Assembly (NCBI GenBank): GCA_965222205.1
Contig: OZ244932.1
Span: forward strand, 2,666,001 to 2,730,000
Source of the DNA: RHLJ01 sp965222205
Lineage (GTDB): Bacteria > Bacteroidota > Rhodothermia > Balneolales > Balneolaceae
DNA: 64,000 nt
Direction of reading: 5' to 3'
A model generated the notes under the pieces. The model was not told where the DNA came from, searched no databases, and saw only the letters and a list, made by a program, of their open reading frames with translations. Below are positions 9,972-17,571 of the stretch, one piece after another (the first letter of the stretch is position 1; the number at the start of each line of letters is the position of its first letter). The position numbers were made by a program, and so were the translations under genes.

Positions 9972-11129
9972 ATGTTCCCAAATCAAGTTGTAGACTCATT
10001 CAGAGGATTAAAAACTCCTTTTTATTACTACGATCTGGATGTGCTGAGAGCCACCCTTTCAGAGATTAAAAAACATGGAATTGATCGTGGATATCATGTT
10101 CATTACGCGCTTAAAGCAAATTATCAACTTCAGGTGCTTGAAATCGCAAGAGAGGCGGGACTTGGCGCAGATTGTGTAAGTGGTGGTGAAATTGAACGTG
10201 CCTTAGAAGCCGGCTTCTCTTCCTCTCAGATTGCATTTGCTGGCGTGGGTAAAAGTGATGATGAAATTTTGATCGCTCTGGAGAACGATATCTTCTGCTT
10301 TAATTGTGAGAGCCCGCAGGAACTGGAAGTAATTGACGCGTTAGCCGGAAAAACCGGAAAGAAAGCCCGTATTGCTCTTCGACTCAATCCAAATGTAGAT
10401 GCCGATACTCATCATTACATTACCACCGGATTAAATGAAAATAAATTCGGTATCAATGAAGAAGATCTGGACTCAGTACTTGGAAAGCTTTCCGAGCTAA
10501 GCAATCTGGAATTGATTGGTATCCATTTTCATATTGGTTCCCAAATTCAAAAATTTACTCCATTTGAAGAGTTGTGTGTTAAAGCAAACCAATTGAATGA
10601 CTACATTGAAAGTAAAGGGTTTGAACTTAGTGTGATTAATGTTGGGGGAGGATTTGGAATTAATTATGATCACCCCAATGAAAATTCCATCCCGAATTTT
10701 AAAGGCTTTTTTGAGCTTTTCAATAAGCACATAAAGCTGAAACACCATCAAAATTTACACTTTGAGTTGGGTAGGTCCGTGATTGGTCAGGCAGGAAGCC
10801 TGATTACCAAAGTGCTGTACACCAAAGAAGGTCGTACGAAGAACTTTGCTATTGTTGATGCAGGAATGACGGAACTCATCCGCCCGGCACTTTACCAGGC
10901 CTTACACAGGATTGATGTTCTAACCAGCGAGCTTCCAACGAAAACGTATGATGTAGTTGGTCCGATTTGTGAAAGCTCTGATACGTTTAGGAAAGACATC
11001 GATATTCCTGAAGTACACCGTGGAGATATCATAGCTATCAGAAGCTGTGGAGCGTATGGAGAGGTAATGAAAAGCAACTACAACCTACGACCACGAATTG
11101 CTTCTGTGTTTTCGGATGATTTGGGCTAG
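9972..11129 (+). CDS. lysA: Diaminopimelate decarboxylase
   Basis: 385-residue PLP enzyme of the alanine-racemase-fold decarboxylase family. It converts meso-diaminopimelate to L-lysine, the last step of lysine synthesis. Visible: Schiff-base Lys48 in 'HYALKAN', 'HFHIGSQI', the phosphate-binding 'GGGFGINY', 'ELGRSV' and the second-subunit motif 'CESSDTF'. Somewhat shorter than the usual 410-420 residues but complete at both ends. It starts three bases after the antiporter stop, suggesting translation as part of that transcript. The aspartate kinase gene lies 4 kb downstream, separated by an apparently acquired cassette. Other PLP decarboxylases of the fold (carboxynorspermidine, arginine) are less likely because of the CESSD motif and length. 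Confidence 0.92.
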   Translation: MFPNQVVDSFRGLKTPFYYYDLDVLRATLSEIKKHGIDRGYHVHYALKANYQLQVLEIAREAGLGADCVSGGEIERALEAGFSSSQIAFAGVGKSDDEILIALENDIFCFNCESPQELEVIDALAGKTGKKARIALRLNPNVDADTHHYITTGLNENKFGINEEDLDSVLGKLSELSNLELIGIHFHIGSQIQKFTPFEELCVKANQLNDYIESKGFELSVINVGGGFGINYDHPNENSIPNFKGFFELFNKHIKLKHHQNLHFELGRSVIGQAGSLITKVLYTKEGRTKNFAIVDAGMTELIRPALYQALHRIDVLTSELPTKTYDVVGPICESSDTFRKDIDIPEVHRGDIIAIRSCGAYGEVMKSNYNLRPRIASVFSDDLG

Positions 11130-11136
11130 GGTAATT

Positions 11137-11559
11137 ATGGACTTAGAAGAAAATAATTTTGGGAAATTTGTTCAAGAAAATAAGTATCAAATATGCTTTC
11201 TAAGTATTGCTCTTTTAGTTTTTTGGTTTGTACTACCACTTCTCGACAAATTTTTTCCCACCCATATAGAGCCGGACCCAAGATTCGAAAAATTATATTC
11301 GACTGAAATTAAGGAGAAAATTCAAAGATATGACGTTGGAACTGCCGGAGTGATATATATTGTAACTACTGGATATCCAAGAAATTATGCGTTTTTACCT
11401 CACGGACGAAAGTTTAATAGCATTCATAATACAATCTCAGTTGGTGACTCAATATTAAAAGAAGGCAATTCAGATATTTTTATTCTTAAAAAGGATTCCG
11501 GGAAAAAGTATGAATATAGGTTTGGAACATATTTTTTAGAAGATGAGAATTCTGACTAA
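11137..11559 (+). CDS. Hypothetical single-span membrane protein
   Basis: 140 residues from the ATG at 11137, eight bases after the lysA stop; a longer frame starting at 11098 would overlap lysA and is less likely. One membrane helix near residues 22-42 ('FLSIALLVFWFVLPLL'), then a soluble, probably periplasmic, beta-rich domain of ~95 residues. Not recognised. The gene is clearly more AT-rich than lysA and, together with the next three genes, lies between lysA and the flavoprotein gene in what looks like acquired DNA. It could be read through from the antiporter-lysA transcript. Confidence 0.6.
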   Translation: MDLEENNFGKFVQENKYQICFLSIALLVFWFVLPLLDKFFPTHIEPDPRFEKLYSTEIKEKIQRYDVGTAGVIYIVTTGYPRNYAFLPHGRKFNSIHNTISVGDSILKEGNSDIFILKKDSGKKYEYRFGTYFLEDENSD

Positions 11560-11598
11560 GCTAACTTCAACCTCCATCTTTTAACTTCCAGCCTCCAA

Positions 11599-11705
11599 CT
11601 AGCCCAACTTTCCCGCAATAAACCCAGTGGTCCAGGCATTCTGGAAGTTGAAGCCCCCTGTTACACCATCTATATCTAAGACTTCGCCTGCAAAGTAGAG
11701 ATTGG
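11599..11705 (-). pseudogene. Duplicated 3' end of the HI0933/BaiN flavoprotein gene
   Basis: On the minus strand this stretch encodes the last ~34 codons of the flavoprotein gene at 13680-14888, with its own TAG stop at 11599-11601. Over the best 92 bases only three positions differ ('GEVLDIDGVTGGFNFQNAW' is preserved). Similarity stops abruptly at about 11705. No 5' part exists here. Together with the intact gene's own 3' end this copy brackets three genes (START, membrane protein, Crp/Fnr), as if a cassette had entered at the gene's end and supplied or left a second terminus. The rest of the gene-free stretch 11706-11894 shows no further coding signal. Confidence 0.85.
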
Positions 11706-11894
11706 TGTGGCTTACAGTTCACCATCCGTGACAAATTAGGGCACTTCCCTGTGTTGATCTAAAATAAATTACTTGTTTAGTAATTTCTCTACCTTAATTA
11801 GTGAAGATAAATATATGACCAATATCTATAAGGGTTTCTATACTAAAAAACCTTGTTTTGCTATAATACTTCTGAAAACCTTTCTAAAAAAGAT

Positions 11895-12509
11895 TCATTC
11901 ACTTGCATCTTTATTTTGGAGATTATTCCTTAAACCAAGGAGCGTATTATAAGGCATTTCAGCAATTGAACGGTTCGCTAATCTTGCAGGTACTCCCTTG
12001 CCTGGTTCAGTATGCAAGATGTAGGTAATCTCAGTTGAATCAGTCATCTTGTTCAGGAGTATGTATCCTTCTGCTTTATCCATTCTCACAATACCTCTTT
12101 TTTCTTCTATATAGTCAGGTACTCCTTTCAGATATAGTACTATTTTACCGATATTTGATGTGTCGATAGACATTTTGTAGACCATGTCTCTGTTTTTAAA
12201 TGGCCAGGGAAATTCGGTTTCCACGTAATTAAATTGAACATCATTTTCACTTTTTAAAAGCTTTGATGTTTTAGTATATCCATACCAGTCAACGTATCCA
12301 TCAGCATCTTTTAATATTTCAATGATCTTATCAGGAGTTGCTTCGAGCAGCATTACACCTTTAAAAGATTTGAAATTAGAACCAGTCTCATTTTTGGTAT
12401 AGATTTTAACCCCGTTCTTGTCAATATCAATTTCCCAAGAAGCCTGAGAAAAGACTTCACTATTTATTAGTATCAAAATACCTAGTAGAAAAAAAGTTTT
12501 AATAGCCAT
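11895..12509 (-). CDS. Exported START/SRPBCC-domain protein
   Basis: 204 residues from the ATG at 12509 (a TTG five codons upstream is less likely). Residues 1-22 form a signal peptide or lipid-anchor-free export signal ending near 'SEVFSQ'. The rest resembles the StAR-related lipid-transfer (START) domain: 'GVKIYTKNETGSNFKSFKG', 'DWYGYTKTSKLL', 'PWPFKNRDMVY' and a C-terminal helix. START domains form a hydrophobic pocket for a lipid or sterol-like ligand; in bacteria the ligand is generally unknown. It lies seven bases downstream of a small membrane protein gene, so the two are likely co-transcribed. Confidence 0.8.
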   Translation of the reverse strand: MAIKTFFLLGILILINSEVFSQASWEIDIDKNGVKIYTKNETGSNFKSFKGVMLLEATPDKIIEILKDADGYVDWYGYTKTSKLLKSENDVQFNYVETEFPWPFKNRDMVYKMSIDTSNIGKIVLYLKGVPDYIEEKRGIVRMDKAEGYILLNKMTDSTEITYILHTEPGKGVPARLANRSIAEMPYNTLLGLRNNLQNKDASE

Positions 12510-12516
12510 TACAATA

Positions 12517-12930
12517 CTATCCAAGAATATTTTCTTTTGTTTTATATAGCCTTAAAAAGTAATACAGAAAAAGTAGAGCAAAAATGAAATCTCCAACTAT
12601 AACGACAAAAACTATGGAAGTAGCTAAACCTGATAAATAAAATTTCAAAAGTGAAACTGCGAAAGCAACTTTACCAATACCACCAACAATGACAATACCT
12701 GTATGTCTAATTGGATTATATGCAACGATAGAGTAGCCAATGATATAAACTAAGGTTGTGCCCCAAGCTCCCTGATAAATTGCATAATAAAGCGGATCCG
12801 TCAGTTCTCTGTTAAAAAACCCCTGAAAGGTATCAGCAGTATTAAAATAGCCGAAAATCGCGCCTATTAAATTCCATATGGCTGAAATTATAAATAAGAT
12901 TTTAAAAAAAATTATCTCTTTGTCATGCAT
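12517..12930 (-). CDS. Four-helix integral membrane protein, unknown function
   Basis: 137 residues with four predicted membrane helices (around 8-28, 45-68, 78-98 and 104-127) and very short loops. I do not recognise the family by a motif; small four-helix proteins of this type occur in Bacteroidota next to START or SRPBCC proteins. It precedes the START gene by seven bases on the same strand and follows the Crp/Fnr gene by 90 bases. AT-rich like the rest of the cassette. Confidence 0.6.
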   Translation of the reverse strand: MHDKEIIFFKILFIISAIWNLIGAIFGYFNTADTFQGFFNRELTDPLYYAIYQGAWGTTLVYIIGYSIVAYNPIRHTGIVIVGGIGKVAFAVSLLKFYLSGLATSIVFVVIVGDFIFALLFLYYFLRLYKTKENILG

Positions 12931-13020
12931 TACAATAAAATTTAAAGTGTTATTTAGATTCTATTGTAAATGTAATTCTACTCTACAATGAGAGGCATTT
13001 ACATATGTAAATAAGTTTCT

Positions 13021-13593
13021 TTACTGAGAAAGTTTTTTTCTTATTCTGCTGAGTTGGGTTGCACTTATTCCCAAATAGGCTGCAATATGATACTGGGGGA
13101 TATCCAGCTCAATTCCAGGATATTCTTTTTTTAGAATTGAATAACGCTTGTCTGCATCTAATAAAGCCATCTCAATCTCTTTTTTTTCATTATTCAAAAA
13201 GTACTTTTCTGCTATTATTCTTCTTAGTCTTTCAACTTCAATATTGTCTTCTGATAATTTTTCGATCGATAAAAATGAAGCTTTCCAAATCTTACAATGA
13301 GTAAGGGCTTGTTGTGCAACAGCATTTTTTTGTTTACTGATTAATGACGCATAAGATCCTATTATTGACGGCGCTGAAAAGAACGTTTTATTGTATTCTT
13401 TCCCTTCACTATTCACATAGTAAGCTCTAACATAGCCAGTCTCTAAAAAAGCAATTTCATTTGCAAATTCTCCTGTTCTGATAAAATACTCTCCTTTTTC
13501 AAGTTCATCAGAAACAAAGAGGTTACCCATCAAGCCAAGTGTCGAATCAGAAATTGGAACGATCTTAGTAAAAAACTCAATTAAATTATCCAT
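13021..13593 (-). CDS. Crp/Fnr-family transcriptional regulator
   Basis: 190 residues. Residues ~20-115 form a cyclic-nucleotide-binding-like beta-roll ('ELEKGEYFIRTGEFANEIAF'); the C-terminus has a short winged helix with 'IAAYLGISATQLSRIRKKL' as recognition helix, the form common in small Bacteroidota Crp/Fnr paralogues. It lacks the cysteine cluster of Fnr, so it is probably not an iron-sulfur oxygen sensor; the effector is unknown. As first gene of the three-gene minus-strand cassette it may control the membrane protein and START gene. Confidence 0.85.
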   Translation of the reverse strand: MDNLIEFFTKIVPISDSTLGLMGNLFVSDELEKGEYFIRTGEFANEIAFLETGYVRAYYVNSEGKEYNKTFFSAPSIIGSYASLISKQKNAVAQQALTHCKIWKASFLSIEKLSEDNIEVERLRRIIAEKYFLNNEKKEIEMALLDADKRYSILKKEYPGIELDIPQYHIAAYLGISATQLSRIRKKLSQ

Positions 13594-13679
13594 CTATTTT
13601 AATTTTCTTGATTTAGCGTATTGAATAATATCTAAAAAGTCTTTCGAGGCTAAAGTTTATGAGATATTTCTAGATAAAA

Positions 13680-14888
13680 CTAATTCAGCCTCCCGGCAAT
13701 AAACCCTGTCGTCCAGGCATTCTGGAAGTTGAAGCCCCCGGTTACACCATCTATATCTAAGACTTCGCCTGCAAAGTAGAGATTGGGGCTTGGCTTGCTT
13801 TGCATTGTTTTGATATCAATATCCTGCAAACTGATCCCGCCACAGGTCACGAACTCTTCTTTAAAAGTAGTTTTTCCCGAAACCTGATATTCATCGTTCA
13901 TTAATACATGCACCAGCCGGTTGATATTCTTCTTTCCCATATTATCCCAGATCATGTCATCAGAAAGCTCAAGCTTTGTAAGAAGGAAATCCCACAATCG
14001 CCCCGCTAACCCAAATGGATTTACATTCCTGATTCTCTTCTTTGGATTTTGAAGCTCTACCTCAGCTAAAGTTTGTCGAATTTCATGTTCAGTCTTCTCT
14101 CCGGTCCAGTTAATTAGTGCTTTAAACTGATAATCCATCTCATGAAGAATTCTGGCTCCAAATGCGGATAATTTCAATATAGCCGGTCCACTCATTCCCC
14201 AATGAGTAATTAGCAGCGGCCCTGAGCTCTTAAGCTTTGTTCCCATAATCTTAACGGAAACCGGATCAGCGACCACGCCCATTAATTCTTTAATGGCTTC
14301 GTCCGGCATATTGAAGGTAAATAAGGATGGCACTGGTTCTTCGATCGTGTGCCCCAATTCTCTTAACCAGTTAAAACCTTCTACCCTCGGACTGCCACCA
14401 GTTGCTACAATTACTTTATCTACATGCTTTGCCTCCCCTTTTTTGAAGCTCATCAAATAACCATCGGACTCTCTGACTAATTTCTTAACCGCTGATTTAC
14501 TCTTAATACCGATTCCCAACTTTTGGGTTTCTTCCATCAGGCAATCAATAATGGTTTGCGAAGAATTAGTCGTTGGAAACATCCGGCCATCTGCTTCCGT
14601 TTTCAGTTCAACGCCGCGTTGTTCAAACCAGGCAATTGTATCCGTAGTTGAAAAAATCCCGAACGCTTTTCTCAACGATTTCTCTCCCCTCGGGTAGAAC
14701 TTGACCAAGTCTCCAATCTTAAAGCAATGATGCGTGACATTTCACCGCCCTCCCCCCGAAACTTTCACCTTTGAAAGGAGTTTCCCCGACTTCTCATAAA
14801 TCGTAACCTTAGCTTCCGGGTGATGAGTCTTAGCCGAAATAGCGCTAAAAAATCCGGCAGCTCCTCCGCCAATAACTGCAACCTGCAT
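13680..14888 (-). CDS. HI0933/BaiN-family FAD oxidoreductase with in-frame TGA at codon 49
   Basis: 402-codon flavoprotein of the HI0933/YhiN/BaiN family. ATG at 14888, FAD-binding 'AVIGGGAAG' (4-12), 'SGGGR' (44-48), then TGA at 14742-14744, and the same frame goes on 'NVTH' to the family's C-terminus ('FAGEVLDIDGVTGGFNF'). In relatives such as E. coli YhiN this motif is SGGGRCN, so TGA stands exactly where the conserved Cys codon (TGC/TGT) is expected, without any frameshift. This fits selenocysteine, or a nonsense mutation or sequence error. Translation could otherwise only restart at codon 61 (a TTG), losing the FAD site. A hairpin with a GGUC loop follows the TGA (see findings). Confidence 0.8.
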
Positions 14889-14913
14889 TTTTCTTGGCAA
14901 GATAGGGTTTCTT

Positions 14914-14961
14914 TTCCAAGCCTGTATGGGCAATTCATGAATTGCCCATACAGGCTTGGAA
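14914..14961. repeat. 48-bp perfect palindrome
   Basis: Each half is the exact reverse complement of the other over 24 bases, with centre 'GCAATTCATGAATTGC' and no loop. It lies in the 140-base gap between the divergent flavoprotein gene and lysC. A second palindrome at 61298-61325 has the same central 'AATTCATGAATT', so both belong to one dispersed family. It might act as a two-way terminator or insulator, a protein-binding site, or a mobile palindromic unit. Confidence 0.9.
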
Positions 14962-15028
14962 CTTTATCATTTATTAAGAATGCAATCCTATCATAGAACC
15001 CTTATTTTCAGCCCCTCATAAAAAATGC

Positions 15029-16390
15029 ATGAATATACACGTACTTAAATTTGGCGGAACTTCGATGAACGATCACCACACTTGGAAGCAGGTGCTGGAC
15101 ATTATCTCGGAGTATGAATATCCCATTGTAGTAGTATCTGCTACGGCACGAACAACCCGGCAATTAATCGAAGCAGGACAACTTGCCGCAGATGGAGATT
15201 TAGAAAAGGCACTGGTAATCGGAGAGTCCATAAAGCTCCGACATCTCGGGATTTTGCATGCCTTCCTCAAAGAGAATCCGCATCCAAAAAGACCGCTTAT
15301 TGAAGAAAGTTGTGAGCAAAAACTGGATCAGAAAATTGGTCTGCTTTTCAAGCTGTTAACCTATACGCACAAAGCCGGGGAACTTACTCCTGCGATGAAA
15401 GACGCCATTGCCTCAATTGGTGAACAGATTTCATCTTACTTACTGGCACAGTGCGGTCTGGCTGTGGATCACCTCACCCAGTTTATTGATGCAAAAAAGA
15501 TCATAAAAACTGACGCTGAATATGGACACGCGAATCCTAACCGTGCTCTTATCAATCAAAAGGCGGGTTCACTGGAAACCGTACTGGACAGTGGTTTTAC
15601 CCCAATTATTGGTGGATTTTATGGTGAAGCTCCCGACGGAACCACAACCACGCTTGGTTTCGAAGGCTCCGATTATTCTGCAAGTTTGATTGGTGGTGCC
15701 CTTCATGCTCAGGCCATAGAAATCTGGACAGATGTGAGCGGTATTTACACCAGCGACCCAAGGTTCATCGATGATGCCAAACCTATCCAGGAACTTAGCT
15801 ACTTCGATGCTACAGAAATGGCGTATTTCGGAGCGAAAGTACTGCATCCATCCACATTAAAGCCTGCCCAGGAACGGAATATCCCGGTGTTTGTTAAAAA
15901 CATGTTTAAGCCCGAAGACCCGGGTACCAGAATTATCAGGGAATCTGATCACGCCAGGGAAGTACTTGCACTGTCTTTCAAAGAGGATATGGTTTTGCTT
16001 ACGGTCAGCGCTTACGAAACGGTGATGGGCTATTCCTTTTTAACGAAAGTATTCGCGGCTTTAGAGAAATTACGTCTTCCGGTCGATGCCGTTAACACAA
16101 CCGAAGCCTCAGTAACAATCGCGCTTTCCAACTCAGAAAAACTTGATCAACTTTCTAAAGAACTGATTGAAGTTGGAACCGTTACCCTGGAACAACAAAA
16201 AGGATTAATCAGCCTGATTGGTTGTACGTTTTCAGAAATGGACAAACTCACCAAAAAGGTGTTTGATCCCTTAGGTTCCGAAGATTTAGATATGATTACC
16301 TTCACCAAAGAAAAACGCATTTTGAGTTTTGTTGTTTATGAAGAAAAGCTGGTTGAAACAGCACAGGCTATTCATACAGAATTATTCTAA
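15029..16390 (+). CDS. lysC: Aspartate kinase
   Basis: 453-residue monofunctional aspartokinase; it phosphorylates L-aspartate in the first step toward lysine (diaminopimelate), threonine and methionine. Visible: 'KFGGTS' (7-12) at the nucleotide/aspartate site, 'GFEGSDYSASLIGGAL' and 'TDVSGIYTSDPR' in the amino-acid kinase domain, then two C-terminal ACT domains (about 310-450) that usually bind lysine or threonine for feedback inhibition. No downstream homoserine dehydrogenase domain. Convergent with the CNNM gene, with one base between the stops. No lysine riboswitch was recognised in the 140-base leader, which is largely taken up by a palindrome. lysA is 4 kb upstream. Confidence 0.93.
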   Translation: MNIHVLKFGGTSMNDHHTWKQVLDIISEYEYPIVVVSATARTTRQLIEAGQLAADGDLEKALVIGESIKLRHLGILHAFLKENPHPKRPLIEESCEQKLDQKIGLLFKLLTYTHKAGELTPAMKDAIASIGEQISSYLLAQCGLAVDHLTQFIDAKKIIKTDAEYGHANPNRALINQKAGSLETVLDSGFTPIIGGFYGEAPDGTTTTLGFEGSDYSASLIGGALHAQAIEIWTDVSGIYTSDPRFIDDAKPIQELSYFDATEMAYFGAKVLHPSTLKPAQERNIPVFVKNMFKPEDPGTRIIRESDHAREVLALSFKEDMVLLTVSAYETVMGYSFLTKVFAALEKLRLPVDAVNTTEASVTIALSNSEKLDQLSKELIEVGTVTLEQQKGLISLIGCTFSEMDKLTKKVFDPLGSEDLDMITFTKEKRILSFVVYEEKLVETAQAIHTELF

Positions 16391-16391
16391 C

Positions 16392-17453
16392 TCAAACTTT
16401 TTCTTTTAAAGAATCCGGAATCACAATCCCCAGTTTCTTAGCCCGTTCTCTCCATTTACGGCGGGCAAGTTTCTGCATGTCTTCAATGGCATCAATCTCA
16501 TCAACTATCTCGATTCCCAGAAGAGTCTCTACTACATCTTCCATAGTCACAACTCCGGCAAAACCGCCGTACTCATCTACAACAACGGCAATATGTTCCT
16601 GCTTATCCAGAAAGCTTTCGAGCAACATTTTCAGCGACATGGACTCCGGCACAATAAGCACTTCCCGTTTTATCTCTCTTAACGGTTTGGATTCATTCCC
16701 TTCTGCAAGATTGGAGTAAAGATCTATTTTAAGCACGTAACCAGTGATATCTTCCTCATTTTTACCGAAAATCGGCATTCTCGAAACGTGTAAATGTTTA
16801 GCCAAGACTTCCTGAATAGTCATTTCTTCCTGAAACTTTATGACCACAATTCTTGGTGTCATAATATCTTTTGCTTTAAGGGTTGAAAATCGAATCAGGT
16901 TTTTAAAAATTGTGGATTCCCCTTCTTCGAAAACTCCTTCTTCCACTCCTTGTTCTGCCATCGCAGAAAATTCTTCCCGGCTTAAAGTAGGGCCTTTTTC
17001 TCCATTGCCCAGCCACTTAGTTATTCCTTTTGAAAGCAAAACAAATGGATATGTAACCCAGATCAAAAGATTCGTTGTCCTGGCCGCAGGTACAGCCATT
17101 GCTTTCCAATAATTTGCTCCCAGCGTTTTGGGGATAATTTCAGAGAATATTAGAATCAGCAACGTCAGGATTGCTGAAGTAATGCTTACATAAGCGTTGC
17201 CAAATACTACCTGGGCCTGAGCCCCAACTCCTGCAGCGCCCACCGTATGTGCAATCGTATTCAATGTAAGGATTGCAGATAAAGGTCGGTCTATATCTTC
17301 TTTTAGCTTACGCAGCAGCAGCCCTGTTTTTACATCTTTACGCTCTTTCAACGCTACAAAAGAGGGAGTAATTGATAATACTACAGCCTCCAGAATGGAG
17401 CATAAAAACGATACCGCTATCGCTAGCGTTAAATAAAATACCAGTAATACCAT
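16392..17453 (-). CDS. CNNM/DUF21 and CBS-domain membrane protein (HlyC/CorC family)
   Basis: 353 residues. The N-terminal ~150 hold the DUF21/CNNM membrane domain (3-4 helices; 'LSAILTLNTIAHTVGAAGVG' contains the family's TxxNT core). Residues ~200-330 form a CBS pair ('IMTPRIVVIKFQEEMTIQEV', 'VVVDEYGGFAGVVTMEDVVE'), which binds adenine nucleotides in relatives. Family members act in Mg2+ or Co2+ efflux and homeostasis, although older annotation calls them hemolysins. The C-terminal CorC_HlyC domain seen in longer members is missing; the protein ends soon after the CBS pair, which is common in short members. Single gene, convergent with lysC. Confidence 0.87.
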   Translation of the reverse strand: MVLLVFYLTLAIAVSFLCSILEAVVLSITPSFVALKERKDVKTGLLLRKLKEDIDRPLSAILTLNTIAHTVGAAGVGAQAQVVFGNAYVSITSAILTLLILIFSEIIPKTLGANYWKAMAVPAARTTNLLIWVTYPFVLLSKGITKWLGNGEKGPTLSREEFSAMAEQGVEEGVFEEGESTIFKNLIRFSTLKAKDIMTPRIVVIKFQEEMTIQEVLAKHLHVSRMPIFGKNEEDITGYVLKIDLYSNLAEGNESKPLREIKREVLIVPESMSLKMLLESFLDKQEHIAVVVDEYGGFAGVVTMEDVVETLLGIEIVDEIDAIEDMQKLARRKWRERAKKLGIVIPDSLKEKV

Positions 17454-17571
17454 GGGCGAAACATAATCATTATTCGATGTAATTTTTAGAGAATATTCCG
17501 GCTAAATATTTCAAATTGCTTCTATTTTATGGGTATTTTAACAGCTTTGATTAATCTCATTCAACAGAATA

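Noticed and set aside
14690..14750. Frameshift as explanation of the split flavoprotein gene
   Set aside because: Frames before and after the TGA are the same (36 bases between the TGA and the TTG at 14708), so only a single codon is changed.
14889..15028. Lysine riboswitch before lysC
   Set aside because: The 140-base leader is too short and mostly taken up by the 48-bp palindrome; no lysine-riboswitch core could be recognised.
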